From positions 1 through 64,000 of the forward strand of contig NZ_LAVK01000002.1 of the NCBI RefSeq assembly GCF_001083795.1: DNA of 64,000 bases. Direction: 5' to 3'. Positions within the stretch are counted from its first letter, which is position 1, and each line of letters starts with the position of its first letter. Below the pieces are notes generated by a model, which was not told where the DNA came from, did no database searches, and saw only the letters and a list, made by a program, of their open reading frames with translations. This stretch comes from Streptomyces sp. SBT349 (GTDB lineage Bacteria; Actinomycetota; Actinomycetes; Streptomycetales; Streptomycetaceae). The translations under genes and the position numbers were made by a program. Positions 8,589 through 17,586 of the stretch are shown piece by piece.

Positions 8589-10832
8589 ATGAGCCAGGAG
8601 ACGAGCATCCGCCAGGACCGCCCGTACACCGTGCCGCAGCCCGCGGATCCGAGCGCGCGCACCGCGCCCGAGGAGGCCCCCCGGAGCGCCATCGAGCCGG
8701 GCGAGATCGAGGAGACCGAGGAGACCGGGGAAGCCGCCGCGGGCGGGGCCGGGCCGTTCCCCGCCGAGCTGCCGGGCGACCGCTTCCTGGACCGGGAGCG
8801 GAGCTGGCTCGCCTTCAACGAACGGGTCCTCGAACTGGCCGAGGACCCCGAGACGCCGCTGCTCGAACGGGCCAACTTCCTGTCGATCTTCGCGAGCAAC
8901 CTGGACGAGTTCTTCATGGTGCGCGTCGCCGGGCTCAAGCGGCGCATCGCCACCGGCGTGGCGAACCGCTCCGTCACCGGGCAGACCCCCCACGAGGTGC
9001 TGGAGACCATCTGGGCGCGGGCCAGGGAGCAGATGACGCGGCACGCGGCCTGCTACCAGCGGACGGTGGCCCCCCAGCTCGCCGCCGCGGGCATCCACCT
9101 GCTGCGCTGGCCCGACCTGACCGAGCAGGAGCAGACCCGGCTCTTCTCCCTCTTCCGCAAGAAGATCTTCCCGGTCCTGACCCCGCTGGCCGTCGACCCG
9201 GCCCACCCGTTCCCCTACATATCGGGGCTCTCGCTCAACCTGGCCGTCCGCGTGCGGAACCCGGCCAGCGGCAACGAGCACTTCGCCCGCGTCAAGGTGC
9301 CGCCGCTGCTCTCCCGCTTCCTCGAAGCCTCGCCGCAGCGCTATGTGCCGGTCGAGGACGTCATCGCCGCCCACCTGGAAGAGCTCTTCCGCGGCATGGA
9401 GGTCCTGGGCCACTACGTCTTCCGCGTCACCCGGAACGAGGACCTGGAGGTCGAGGAGGACGACGCGGAGAACCTGCTCCAGGCCCTGGAGAAGGAGCTG
9501 CTGCGCCGCCGCTTCGGGCCGCCGGTGCGCCTGGAGGTCGAGGAGTCCATCGACCCGGAGGTGCTCGACCGGCTGGTGCGGGAGCTGAAGACCAGCCGCG
9601 AGGAGGTCTTCGCGCTGCCGGGGCCGCTGGACCTCACCGGGCTGAGCTCCATCGCCGCGCTGGACCGGCCGGACCTGAAGTACCCGAAGTTCGTCGCGGG
9701 CACCCACCGCGACCTGGCCGAGGTGGAGTCCGCCTCCCCGCCCGACATCTTCGCGGCGCTGCGCACCCGCGACGTGCTGCTGCACCACCCGTACGACTCG
9801 TTCTCCACCTCGGTCCAGGCGTTCCTCGAACAGGCCGCGGCCGACCCCGACGTGCTGGCCATCAAGCAGACGCTCTACCGCACCTCCGGCGACTCCCCGA
9901 TCGTGGACGCGCTGATCGACGCCGCCGAGTCGGGCAAGCAGGTGCTCGTGCTGGTGGAGATCAAGGCCCGGTTCGACGAGCACGCGAACATCAAGTGGGC
10001 CAGGAAGCTGGAGGAGTCCGGCTGCCACGTCGTCTACGGCCTGGTCGGGCTGAAGACCCACTGCAAGCTCTCCCTCGTCGTCCGCCAGGAGGGGGAGGAA
10101 CTGCGGCGCTACGCGCACGTCGGCACCGGGAACTACCACCCGAAGACGGCCAGGCGCTACGAGGACCTGGGCCTTCTGACCGCGGACAACGAGGTGGGCG
10201 CGGACCTGTCCGACCTGTTCAACCGGCTCTCCGGGTACTCGCGCCGGGACAGCTACCGCCGCCTGCTGGTGGCGCCGCGCTCGCTGCGCGACGGGCTGGT
10301 GGCCCGGATCCGCCGGGAGGTCGAGCACCACCAGGAGGGCCGCCCCGCCTGGGTGCGGATCAAGGCCAACTCCATCGTGGACGAGCGGGTGATCGACGCC
10401 CTCTACCGCGCCTCGCGCGCCGGCGTGCCCGTGGACATCTGGGCGCGCGGGATCTGCGCCCTGCGCCCGGGGGTGCCGGGGCTCTCCGAGAACATCCGGG
10501 TCCGCAGCGTCCTGGGGCGTTTCCTGGAGCACTCCCGTGTCTACGCCTTCGCCAACGGCGGGGAGGGCGAGGTGTGGCTCGGCTCCGCCGACCTCATGCA
10601 CCGCAACCTCGACCGCCGCATCGAGGTGCTGGTGCGCGTCACCGACCCCGGGCACCGCTCCTCGCTCAACCGGCTGCTGGCCACCGGCACCGCCGACTCC
10701 ACCGAGTCCTGGCACCTCGGCTCCGACGGCCGCTGGACCCGCCACGCGCGCGACGCCGAGGGCGGGCGCCTGCGCAACCTGCAGGAGGCGCTGATCGACG
10801 CCCGCAGGAAGCGCCGTGGCCCCGGGGCCTGA
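8589..10832 (+). CDS. ppk: Polyphosphate kinase 1
   Basis: Makes polyphosphate reversibly from ATP. It has 747 residues. An acidic N-terminal tail of about 60 residues precedes the N domain ([19 protein letters not shown]) and head domain, then two PLD-like catalytic domains. The autophosphorylated His is H491 in GLKTHCKL and the second active-site His is H510 in AHVGTGNY. The start is ATG 8589 because of the PHO box just upstream and the family-typical MSQ start. The Nudix gene starts within its last codons, as in the mycobacterial ppk-mutT1 pair. PhoP control is expected. Confidence 0.95.
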   Translation: MSQETSIRQDRPYTVPQPADPSARTAPEEAPRSAIEPGEIEETEETGEAAAGGAGPFPAELPGDRFLDRERSWLAFNERVLELAEDPETPLLERANFLSIFASNLDEFFMVRVAGLKRRIATGVANRSVTGQTPHEVLETIWARAREQMTRHAACYQRTVAPQLAAAGIHLLRWPDLTEQEQTRLFSLFRKKIFPVLTPLAVDPAHPFPYISGLSLNLAVRVRNPASGNEHFARVKVPPLLSRFLEASPQRYVPVEDVIAAHLEELFRGMEVLGHYVFRVTRNEDLEVEEDDAENLLQALEKELLRRRFGPPVRLEVEESIDPEVLDRLVRELKTSREEVFALPGPLDLTGLSSIAALDRPDLKYPKFVAGTHRDLAEVESASPPDIFAALRTRDVLLHHPYDSFSTSVQAFLEQAAADPDVLAIKQTLYRTSGDSPIVDALIDAAESGKQVLVLVEIKARFDEHANIKWARKLEESGCHVVYGLVGLKTHCKLSLVVRQEGEELRRYAHVGTGNYHPKTARRYEDLGLLTADNEVGADLSDLFNRLSGYSRRDSYRRLLVAPRSLRDGLVARIRREVEHHQEGRPAWVRIKANSIVDERVIDALYRASRAGVPVDIWARGICALRPGVPGLSENIRVRSVLGRFLEHSRVYAFANGGEGEVWLGSADLMHRNLDRRIEVLVRVTDPGHRSSLNRLLATGTADSTESWHLGSDGRWTRHARDAEGGRLRNLQEALIDARRKRRGPGA

Positions 10833-11319
10833 GGGCCCCGCGGGGCCCGGGCGGCCTGACCTGGTGCGGGCCGCGGGGTGTGTGCTGTGGCGCGCCCCGG
10901 CGCGGGCGCCGGGCGCGTCGGGAGGAACGGGGGGCGGGATCGAGGTGGCCCTGGTGCACCGGCCCCGGTACGACGACTGGTCGCACCCCAAGGGCAAGCT
11001 GAAGCCGGGCGAGTCGGCGGCGGACGCGGCGCGCCGGGAGGTCAAGGAGGAGACGGGCATCGACTGCGTGCTCGGCCCCCCGCTCCCCACCGCGCGGTAT
11101 GTCGCCAGGGGGCGGCCGAAGGAGGTCGTCTACTGGGTGGCCGAGGCGGTCGGCGGCCGGTTCGAGACGAACGCGGAGGTCGACGAGGTCCTGTGGCTGC
11201 CGCCGGGAAGGGCGCGCGGCAGGCTCTCCCACCCCGCCAACCGCAAGCTGCTGGACGCGGCGCTGGCCGCGCTGGGGCTCAGCCTCGGCGGGGTGCCACA
11301 GCGCTCCACCGGAGTGTGA
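10816..11319 (+). CDS. Nudix hydrolase, MutT1-like, lacking the phosphatase domain
   Basis: Nudix hydrolase of 167 residues starting at a GTG 17 bases before the ppk stop. The signature GX5EX7REUXEEXGU is complete: [20 protein letters not shown] followed by TGI. The likely substrate is a nucleoside di- or triphosphate such as 8-oxo-dGTP, or a polyphosphate (family range). Mycobacterial MutT1, also next to ppk, carries an extra C-terminal histidine-phosphatase domain that is absent here. The 3' end overlaps that of the convergent methyltransferase by 41 bases. Confidence 0.88.
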   Translation: MAPGPEGPAGPGRPDLVRAAGCVLWRAPARAPGASGGTGGGIEVALVHRPRYDDWSHPKGKLKPGESAADAARREVKEETGIDCVLGPPLPTARYVARGRPKEVVYWVAEAVGGRFETNAEVDEVLWLPPGRARGRLSHPANRKLLDAALAALGLSLGGVPQRSTGV

Positions 11320-12063
11320 CCTCGCCCTGCCGCCAGCGCCCGGGGCCGTCGGCGACCGGCCAGTCGGCGGCCAGGGCCCGCACCGCGTGGACCCACCGCT
11401 GGCGGGCGCCGAGCGGGCCGTAGGGCGCGGCGGCGGCCCACGCGCGGTCGAAGTCGCTGAGGAACGCGTGCACCGGCTCGCCCGGCACGTTGCGGTGGAT
11501 CAGCGCCTTGGGCAGCCGTTCGGCCAGGTCGGAGGGGGTGGCCAGCGAGGCGAGGCGGGCGGCGAAGGTGACGGTGAGGGGGCCGCCGGGACCCAGCGCC
11601 ACCCACACGTGGCGGCGGCCCGCCTCGTCGCACGTGCCCTCGACCAGGAGCCCCCCGGGCGCGAGCCGGGCGCACAGCCGCTCCCACGCGCCGTCCACCT
11701 CGTGCTCCGCGTACTGGCGCAGCACATTGGCCGCCCGTATCAGCAGCGGACGCTCCCCGCCAGGCAGCGGCACCTCGAAGCCGCCGCGCCGGAAGCTCAG
11801 CCCGGGACGCTCGTAGGGGAGGGCGGCGGCGACCCGCGCCTGGTCGATCTCCACGCCCGTCACCCGCGCGTCGGCCCGTATCCGGCGCAGCCGCGCCAGC
11901 AGCTCGACGGCGGTCCAGGGCGCGGCCCCGTACCCCAGGTCCACGGCCAGCGGCGGGCCCGCCGCGCGGCGCAGGCCCGCGCGTGCACGGCGGCGATCCA
12001 GCGGTCCATGCGCCGCAGCCGGTTCGTTCCCGTGGTTCCCCGGGTCACCCTCCCCTCCGCCAT
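11279..12063 (-). pseudogene. Class I SAM-dependent methyltransferase broken by a one-base frameshift
   Basis: The N-terminus (MAEGRVTRGTTGTNRLRRMD, then RWIAAVHA) reads in one frame from ATG 12063. The rest (GLRRAAGPPLAVDLGYGAAP onward, with the SAM loop DLGYG and acidic EID) reads in another. One base is missing around 11975-11982, in a GC-only stretch. Joined, the parts give a normal protein of about 260 residues. The substrate is unknown. A sequencing or assembly error is as likely as a real mutation, because no other damage is visible. The gene is divergent from mshA, and the mshA promoter lies between them. Confidence 0.75.
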
Positions 12064-12102
12064 ACGGGTGAGGGTAGACGAGGGTAAACAAGCCTCCCGA
12101 AG

Positions 12103-12129
12103 GGGAACACGGACGGCTGGTGCGCGGTT
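12103..12129 (+). promoter_or_regulatory. Sigma-R type promoter of mshA
   Basis: GGGAAC at 12103-12108, an exact 18-base spacer and GTT at 12127-12129 match the sigma-R (thiol-stress ECF) consensus GGGAAT-N18-GTT. The mshA start lies 50 bases downstream. S. coelicolor mshA is a known sigma-R target, so disulfide stress should induce this gene. Confidence 0.75.
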
Positions 12130-12178
12130 GCACGACAGGACGTAGGACCGGAAGCCGAGCGAGAAGCCGTCAGGAGGC

Positions 12179-13465
12179 GTGGTGCCCCACATCCGCCGGG
12201 TCGCGATGCTCAGTGTGCACACCTCCCCGCTGGATCAGCCGGGCACCGGCGACGCCGGCGGGATGAACGTGTACATCGTGGAGCTGTCACGGCAGCTCGC
12301 AGCGCTGGGCATCGAGGTGGAGATCTTCACCCGCGCCACCTCGGGCGCCGCCGAGCCGGTGGCCGAGCTCGGCCCCGGCGTCCTGGTGCGGCACGTGGAC
12401 GCGGGCCCCTACGAGGGCCTGAACAAGGAGGAACTGCCCGCGCAGCTCTGCGCGTTCACCCACGGCGTGATGCAGATCTGGGCGGGGCACCGGCCCGGCT
12501 ACTTCGACCTGGTCCACTCGCACTACTGGCTCTCCGGGCACGTCGGCTGGCTGGCCTCGCAGCGCTGGGGCGTGCCGCTCGTGCACGCGATGCACACGAT
12601 GGCCAAGGTGAAGAACGCGGCCCTCGCCGCGGGCGACACCCCCGAGCCCGCCGCCCGGGTGATCGGGGAGACGCAGATCGTCCGCGCCGCCGACCGGCTG
12701 ATCGCCAACACCACCGAGGAGGCGGCCGAGCTGGTCACGCACTACGCGGCCGACCCGCCGCGCACCGCGGTGGTGCACCCGGGGGTGAACCTGGACCGTT
12801 TCACCCCGGGCGACGGGCGGGCCGCGGCGCGGGCCAGGCTGGGGCTGCCGCCCGGCGCGTTCGTCCCCCTCTTCGCGGGGCGCATCCAGCCGCTGAAGGC
12901 GCCCGACATCCTGCTGCACGCCGTCCGCGAGCTGCTGGACGCCGACCCCTCGCTCCGTTCGCGCCTGGTGGTCCCGGTCGTCGGCGGCCCCAGCGGCAGC
13001 GGCCTGGCCAGGCCCGAGCGGATGCAGAAGCTCGCCGCCCGGCTGGGCATCGCCGACCTGGTGCACTTCCACCCGCCGGTCTCGCAGGGAGACCTCGCCG
13101 ACTGGTACCGGGCGGCGAACGTGCTGGTGATGCCGTCCTACAGCGAGTCGTTCGGCCTGGTCGCGGCCGAGGCGCAGGCGTGCGGAACGCCCGTGGTGGC
13201 CGCCGCGGTCGGCGGCCTGCCGGTGGTGGTGCGCGACGGGCACACCGGCTTCCTCATCGACGGGCACGACCCGGTGCACTACGCCCGCGCCCTGCGCCGC
13301 TTCGCCGACCACCCCGCGCTCTCGGAGCGCCTGGGCGCCGCCGCCGCCCGCCACGCCCGCCGCTTCGGCTGGGACGCCACGGCGGCGGACACCCTCGACG
13401 TCTACCGGGCCGTGGTCGAGGCCCGCCGCTTCACCCGCGGGGGGCTACGCTCTGGCCATGGCTGA
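12179..13465 (+). CDS. mshA: MshA, N-acetylglucosamine transferase of mycothiol synthesis
   Basis: First committed step of mycothiol synthesis: joins GlcNAc from UDP-GlcNAc to 1-L-myo-inositol-1-phosphate. GT-B/GT4 enzyme of 428 residues. Hallmarks are the N-terminal [20 protein letters not shown], the HSHYWLSG segment, [15 protein letters not shown] and the donor-site [22 protein letters not shown] 12179 or GTG 12182 follows AGGAGG (12172-12177); the later GTG has better spacing. It is shorter at the N-terminus than S. coelicolor MshA, beginning almost at the conserved RRVAMLS. A sigma-R promoter lies upstream; the YbjN gene overlaps its end by 8 bases. Confidence 0.93.
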   Translation: MVPHIRRVAMLSVHTSPLDQPGTGDAGGMNVYIVELSRQLAALGIEVEIFTRATSGAAEPVAELGPGVLVRHVDAGPYEGLNKEELPAQLCAFTHGVMQIWAGHRPGYFDLVHSHYWLSGHVGWLASQRWGVPLVHAMHTMAKVKNAALAAGDTPEPAARVIGETQIVRAADRLIANTTEEAAELVTHYAADPPRTAVVHPGVNLDRFTPGDGRAAARARLGLPPGAFVPLFAGRIQPLKAPDILLHAVRELLDADPSLRSRLVVPVVGGPSGSGLARPERMQKLAARLGIADLVHFHPPVSQGDLADWYRAANVLVMPSYSESFGLVAAEAQACGTPVVAAAVGGLPVVVRDGHTGFLIDGHDPVHYARALRRFADHPALSERLGAAAARHARRFGWDATAADTLDVYRAVVEARRFTRGGLRSGHG

Positions 13466-14045
13466 TCCGCGGCGGGTGATCGAGGAAGCGCTGGGCGAGC
13501 TGGGCGTGGAGTGGGAGTCGCCGGGTGACGGGCGCTACGTGGTGACGCTGCCGGGCACCCGCAAGCTGTCCACCACCTGCTCCCTGGTCGTCGGACGCCA
13601 CTCGCTGTCGGTCAACGCCTTCGTGATCCGCCGCCCCGACGAGAACCACGGGGCCGTGCACCGCTGGCTCCTCGAACGCAATCCGCGGCTGCACGGGGTC
13701 GCGTTCGCCGTGGACGCCCTGGGCGACGTCTACCTGGTCGGCCGCCTCCCTCCCGCCGCGGTCACCCCCGAGGAGATCGACCGCCTGCTGGGCGCGGTGC
13801 TCGACGCGGCGGACAGCTCGTTCAACACCCTGCTGGAACTGGGCTTCGCCGGGGCGATCAGGAGGGAACACGCCTGGCGCACCTCCCGCGGCCTGCCCCC
13901 CCGCCCCCCCCCCTCCCCCCCCCCCCCCGCCCCCGGGGGGCCGCGGCGCCCGCCCCCCGCCCCACCCCGCCCCGTCTTCGCGTGCCCTCGGCTGCCCTCG
14001 GCCGCCCTCAGCCGCCGCGGGGCAGGCGCTGCTCGGCCCAGATGA
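13458..14045 (+). CDS. YbjN-domain protein with aberrant Pro-rich C-terminus
   Basis: YbjN/type III-secretion-chaperone-like fold (about residues 1-145: [41 protein letters not shown]). Its biochemical role is unknown, but it commonly follows mshA in Streptomyces. After HAWRTSRG at about residue 150 the frame enters a poly-C tract and reads 45 low-complexity Pro/Arg/Ala residues into the convergent phosphatase gene. Family members usually stop soon after that motif, so the end is probably wrong because of a slipped homopolymer. ATG 13458 overlaps the mshA stop, so the two are coupled. Confidence 0.75.
   Translation: MADPRRVIEEALGELGVEWESPGDGRYVVTLPGTRKLSTTCSLVVGRHSLSVNAFVIRRPDENHGAVHRWLLERNPRLHGVAFAVDALGDVYLVGRLPPAAVTPEEIDRLLGAVLDAADSSFNTLLELGFAGAIRREHAWRTSRGLPPRPPPSPPPPAPGGPRRPPPAPPRPVFACPRLPSAALSRRGAGAARPR
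13896..13935. repeat. Poly-C tract at a convergent gene end
   Basis: A nearly pure C stretch including runs of about 7, 9 and 14 C, followed by G-runs that can pair with it. It lies at the expected 3' end of the YbjN gene. Such homopolymers are prone to sequencing and replication slippage. Confidence 0.9.
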
Positions 14046-16671
14046 CCTTGCCCTCCTGGGTGTAACGGGTGCCCCAGCGGTCGGCGTACTGCGCGATCAG
14101 GAACAGGCCGCGCCCGCCCTCGTCCGTCGCCGCGGCGTTCCTCAGGTGCGGCGAGGTGCTGCTGCCGTCGGAGACCTCGCAGATCAGCGTCCGGTCGCGG
14201 AGCAGCCTGACCCGGATGGGGCCGGTGCCGTGCCGCATGGCGTTGGTGATCAGCTCGGTCAGGAGCAGCTCGGTGATGAACGCGATCTCCGTCAGGCGCC
14301 ACTCCCCGAGCTGGCGGCTCGCCGCCGCCCGCACGTCGGCCACCGCGGCGGGCGTGAACGGGACGTCGAACGTCGCCACCTGCGCGGGGGCCAGCACGCG
14401 CGTGCGGGCGATGAGGATCGCCACGTCGTCGGTCGGGGCCTCGGGGAGCAGCGCCTCCAGCACCGCGTCGCACGCCGCCTCCGGCTCCCCGGGGCTCGCC
14501 CGCAGCGCGTCGGCCAGCAGCCCGAGCCCCACGTCGATGTCCCGGTCGCGGCGCTCGATCAGGCCGTCCGTGTACAGCACGAGGCGGCTGCCCTCGGCCA
14601 GCCGCAGCTCGGCCACCTCGAACGGCGTGCCCCCCACGCCCAGCGGCGGCTGCGTCGGCAGCCGGGGGTACTCGACCGTGCCGTCGGGGTGCACCACCGC
14701 GGGCGGCAGGTGTCCGGCGGTGGCCATGCTGCACACCCCCTCGACCGAGTCGTAGACGGCGTACAGACAGGTGGCGCCCGTGACCGCGCCGATGCCGTCC
14801 GCCTCGCCGTCCTCGGGGTCGTCGCGGTCGGCCAGCTCGCCGAGGCGGCCCAGCAGTTCGTCCGGGGGCAGGTCCAGCGCGGCGAAGTTGTGCACGGCCG
14901 TCCGCAGCCGGCCCATCGTCGCGGCGGCGTGCAGGCCGTGCCCGACCACGTCCCCGACCACCAGCGCGACGCGCGCCCCCGAGAGCGGGATGACGTCGAA
15001 GAAGTCGCCGCCCACGGCCTCGGCCGGCTGGTACCGGTACGCCGCCACCACCGCGCTCTGCTCCGGCAGCCCGCGCGGCAGCAGGCTGCGCTGGAGCGTC
15101 GCCGCCATCTCGTGCTCACGGGCGTAGCGGCGCGCGTTGTCGACGCAGACCGCGGTGCGCGCCGCCAGCTCCTCGGCCAGCGACAGGTCCTCGGCGTCGA
15201 ACGGCTCCCGCGTCCCGGCCCGCCAGAACGCGGCCACCCCCAGGACCACGCCGCGCGCGTGCAGCGGGGCGCAGATGACCGAGTGGATCCCGTAGTCGAT
15301 CACCCGCCGGGCGTACTCCTCGTCCCCGGCCTGCCACCAGTCCGTCCCCCGCAGGTCGTTCTCGGTGACGGCGTGCCCGGCGGCCAGCGCCCGCACCTGC
15401 GGCACGTCGGCGTTGAGGCGCAGCGTGGAGTGCGGCCCGCGCAGCGGGTGGTCGTGGCTCACCCCGCCGGTGGCGGCGCGGCGCATGCGGTCCTCCGTGC
15501 CGGCGCTCTCCTCGCCGCGGAACACCGGCTCGGCCAGGTCGACGGTGATGAAGTCCGCGAAGTCGGCGGCGGCCACCTCGGTCAGCTCCTCGGCCGTGCG
15601 CACGATCTCCAGCGTGGTCCCGATCCCCACGCTGGCGGCGTACAGCAGCGACAGCCGCTTCTGCGCCGCCTCCGCCCGCCCGCTCAGCGCCCGCAACTCG
15701 GTGGTGTCCCGCAGCGTGGTGACGCTGCTGTGCTCCCCGCTGGGCTGGACCGTCAGGCGGTGGTTGACGGTGAGGAGCCGGCCGCCCGCCATGTGGACCT
15801 GGTCGGTGACCTCCTCGTCGGAGGACAGCAGCGCCTCGGTCGTCTGGTCGAGCCCGAGGCCGGAGACGTTGCGCCCTACCGCGTCGTCCGGCAGCCCGAG
15901 CAGCCGCGTGGCCTCCTCGTTGGCGAGCAGCAGCTTGCGCCGGGCGTCCAGGATGACCACCCCCTCGCGGACCGCGTGCAACACCGCGTCGTGGTGCTCG
16001 TACATGCGGGTGATCTCGGCCGGGCCCATGCCCCGGGTCTGGCGCAGCAGCCGCCGGCTGACCAGTGCGGTGGCGCCGGTGGACAGGATGAAGATCGCGG
16101 CGGCCACCAGCAGCAGGAGGCGCAGTTCGTTGCCGAGCATCATGTTGATCGACCTGACGGTGACGCCGGAGGAGACCATGCCGACGACGCGGCCGTTGTC
16201 GTCCTCGACGGGCACCACGACCTGGTGCAGCGGGCCGATGGTCCCTTCGAGGGACTCCCGCACCACCTTCCCGTGCCGGGCCGGCTCCAGCTTGCCCACG
16301 AAGTGCTTGCCGATGCGGTCGGGTTTGGGGTGGGTGAAGCGGATGCCCTCGCGGTCCAGCACGACCACGAAGTCGACGCCCGTCTGCTTCCTGATCGCCT
16401 CGGCCCGCGGCTGGAGGATCCTGGTCGGGTCGGAGGAGCGCAGCGCGTTTCTCGTGCCGGGAGCCTGCGCCATGGCCGAGGCCACCCCCAGCCCGCGTTC
16501 GAACGCCGCCTGCGTCTTGTCCTGCCGCGCCTGGAGGTAGAGCGTGGTGAGCGCGGCGGAGAGCAGCAGCAGAACGAGCACCACCTGGATGATGAACATC
16601 TGGCCCACGACGCTGCGCACGTTCAGCAGCGAACGCCGAAGCCTCTGCCTGGCGCGGGAGAATGCCCTCAT
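14008..16671 (-). CDS. Membrane sensor with PAS, GAF, SpoIIE phosphatase and anti-sigma kinase domains
   Basis: Large regulator of 887 residues. Order: membrane segment (about 25-47), extracytoplasmic CitA/DcuS-like cache domain (VDFVVVLDREGIRFTHP), second membrane segment (about 185-205), PAS (AVREGVVILDARRKLLLANE), GAF (about 345-520, ICAPLHARGVVLGVAAF), PP2C/SpoIIE phosphatase (VGGDFFDVI, VGDVVGHG, LYTDGLIERR) and a C-terminal HATPase_c anti-sigma-type domain (ELLLTELITNAMRHG, GGRGLFLI). It should link an external ligand to an anti-sigma/anti-anti-sigma switch. Partners are not in the window. The start is ATG 16671; the divergent gpmA begins 74 bases away. Confidence 0.9.
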   Translation of the reverse strand: MRAFSRARQRLRRSLLNVRSVVGQMFIIQVVLVLLLLSAALTTLYLQARQDKTQAAFERGLGVASAMAQAPGTRNALRSSDPTRILQPRAEAIRKQTGVDFVVVLDREGIRFTHPKPDRIGKHFVGKLEPARHGKVVRESLEGTIGPLHQVVVPVEDDNGRVVGMVSSGVTVRSINMMLGNELRLLLLVAAAIFILSTGATALVSRRLLRQTRGMGPAEITRMYEHHDAVLHAVREGVVILDARRKLLLANEEATRLLGLPDDAVGRNVSGLGLDQTTEALLSSDEEVTDQVHMAGGRLLTVNHRLTVQPSGEHSSVTTLRDTTELRALSGRAEAAQKRLSLLYAASVGIGTTLEIVRTAEELTEVAAADFADFITVDLAEPVFRGEESAGTEDRMRRAATGGVSHDHPLRGPHSTLRLNADVPQVRALAAGHAVTENDLRGTDWWQAGDEEYARRVIDYGIHSVICAPLHARGVVLGVAAFWRAGTREPFDAEDLSLAEELAARTAVCVDNARRYAREHEMAATLQRSLLPRGLPEQSAVVAAYRYQPAEAVGGDFFDVIPLSGARVALVVGDVVGHGLHAAATMGRLRTAVHNFAALDLPPDELLGRLGELADRDDPEDGEADGIGAVTGATCLYAVYDSVEGVCSMATAGHLPPAVVHPDGTVEYPRLPTQPPLGVGGTPFEVAELRLAEGSRLVLYTDGLIERRDRDIDVGLGLLADALRASPGEPEAACDAVLEALLPEAPTDDVAILIARTRVLAPAQVATFDVPFTPAAVADVRAAASRQLGEWRLTEIAFITELLLTELITNAMRHGTGPIRVRLLRDRTLICEVSDGSSTSPHLRNAAATDEGGRGLFLIAQYADRWGTRYTQEGKVIWAEQRLPRGG

Positions 16672-16744
16672 TCCTCCACTTTGTACCCTCAGCCAACTCC
16701 AGGCCGCATCCGCCCGCGCGCAAGGGCTCGTCTAGTCTCGGGAC

Positions 16745-17503
16745 ATGGCCGACGCACCGAACAAGCTCATTCTGCTTCGCCACGGCGAAAGCGAGTGGAA
16801 CGCGAAGAATCTCTTCACCGGCTGGGTGGACGTCAACCTGACCGACAAGGGTGAGAAGGAGGCGGTCCGCGGCGGCGAGCTGCTGAAGGACGCCGGCCTG
16901 CTCCCCGATGTGCTGCACACCTCCACGCTCAAGCGCGCCATCCGCACCGCGAACCTCGCGCTCGACGCCGCCGACCGCGCCTGGGTCCCGGTGCGCCGCA
17001 CCTGGCGGCTGAACGAGCGGCACTACGGCGCGCTCCAGGGCAAGGACAAGGCCGCCACGCTCGCCGAGTTCGGCGAGGAGCAGTTCATGAAGTGGCGCCG
17101 TTCCTACGACATCCCGCCGCCGGAGCTCGCGGACGGCGCCGCGTGGTCGCAGAGCGACGACCCGCGCTACGCGGCCATCCCCAGCGAGGTCCGCCCGCGC
17201 ACCGAGTGCCTGAAGGACGTCGTGGTCCGGATGCTGCCGTACTGGTACGACGGCATCGTCCCCGACCTGAACGCGGGCCGCACCGTGCTGATCACCGCCC
17301 ACGGCAACAGCCTGCGCGCGCTGGTCAAGCACCTGGACGGCGTCTCGGACGCCGACATCGTGGGCCTCAACATCCCCACCGGCATCCCGCTGCTCTACGA
17401 GCTCGACACCGACTACCGGCCGGTCGTCCCCGGCGGCACCTACCTCGACCCCGAGGCCGCCGAGGCCGCGATCGAAGCCGTGAAGAACCAGGGCAAGAAG
17501 TAG
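16745..17503 (+). CDS. gpmA: 2,3-bisphosphoglycerate-dependent phosphoglycerate mutase
   Basis: Glycolytic/gluconeogenic enzyme interconverting 3- and 2-phosphoglycerate. It has 252 residues. The catalytic His is in [10 protein letters not shown]; other motifs are [19 protein letters not shown] and the second His in [11 protein letters not shown]. The last codons (QGKK and stop) form the attachment core of an integrative element whose DNA starts here. The reading frame is restored, but the stop is TAG where the displaced chromosomal end carries TAA. A -10-like TAGTCT just upstream suggests a very short leader. Confidence 0.96.
   Translation: MADAPNKLILLRHGESEWNAKNLFTGWVDVNLTDKGEKEAVRGGELLKDAGLLPDVLHTSTLKRAIRTANLALDAADRAWVPVRRTWRLNERHYGALQGKDKAATLAEFGEEQFMKWRRSYDIPPPELADGAAWSQSDDPRYAAIPSEVRPRTECLKDVVVRMLPYWYDGIVPDLNAGRTVLITAHGNSLRALVKHLDGVSDADIVGLNIPTGIPLLYELDTDYRPVVPGGTYLDPEAAEAAIEAVKNQGKK
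17488..17502 (+). repeat. attL core within gpmA
   Basis: CCAGGGCAAGAAGTA, identical to 24855-24869. It covers the codons for the C-terminal GlnGlyLysLys and the first two stop bases of gpmA. Integration here keeps gpmA intact, which explains the choice of target. Confidence 0.9.
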
Positions 17504-17517
17504 GCGACCAGACAGAA

Positions 17518-17558
17518 AGTGCCCTCTACCTGCGGCTTTCCCGCCAGTAGAGGGCACT
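17518..17558. terminator. Inverted repeat between gpmA and the integrase gene
   Basis: A perfect 12-bp stem (17518-17529 with 17547-17558) around a 17-base loop, between two convergent genes. It should act as a terminator for gpmA and int. It is carried by the element, just inside attL, so it could also serve in att-site architecture. Confidence 0.6.
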
Positions 17559-17561
17559 CCC

Positions 17562-17586
17562 GGCACCCGGGGCCGTCTGTGGGCCG
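17562..17586 (+). repeat. Arm-type repeat near attL
   Basis: A 25-base stretch reading GGCACCCGGGG then CCGTCTGTGGGCCG recurs with two differences at 24722-24745 near the other end of the element. Paired copies just inside both att sites are what integrase arm-type binding sites look like (inference). Confidence 0.5.

Noticed and set aside
5457-11090. Very long open frame on the minus strand covering the 5'-nucleotidase and ppk region
   Set aside because: Only the part up to 7259 carries nucleotidase domains and a signal peptide. The rest is the antisense shadow of mshD and ppk in GC-rich DNA.
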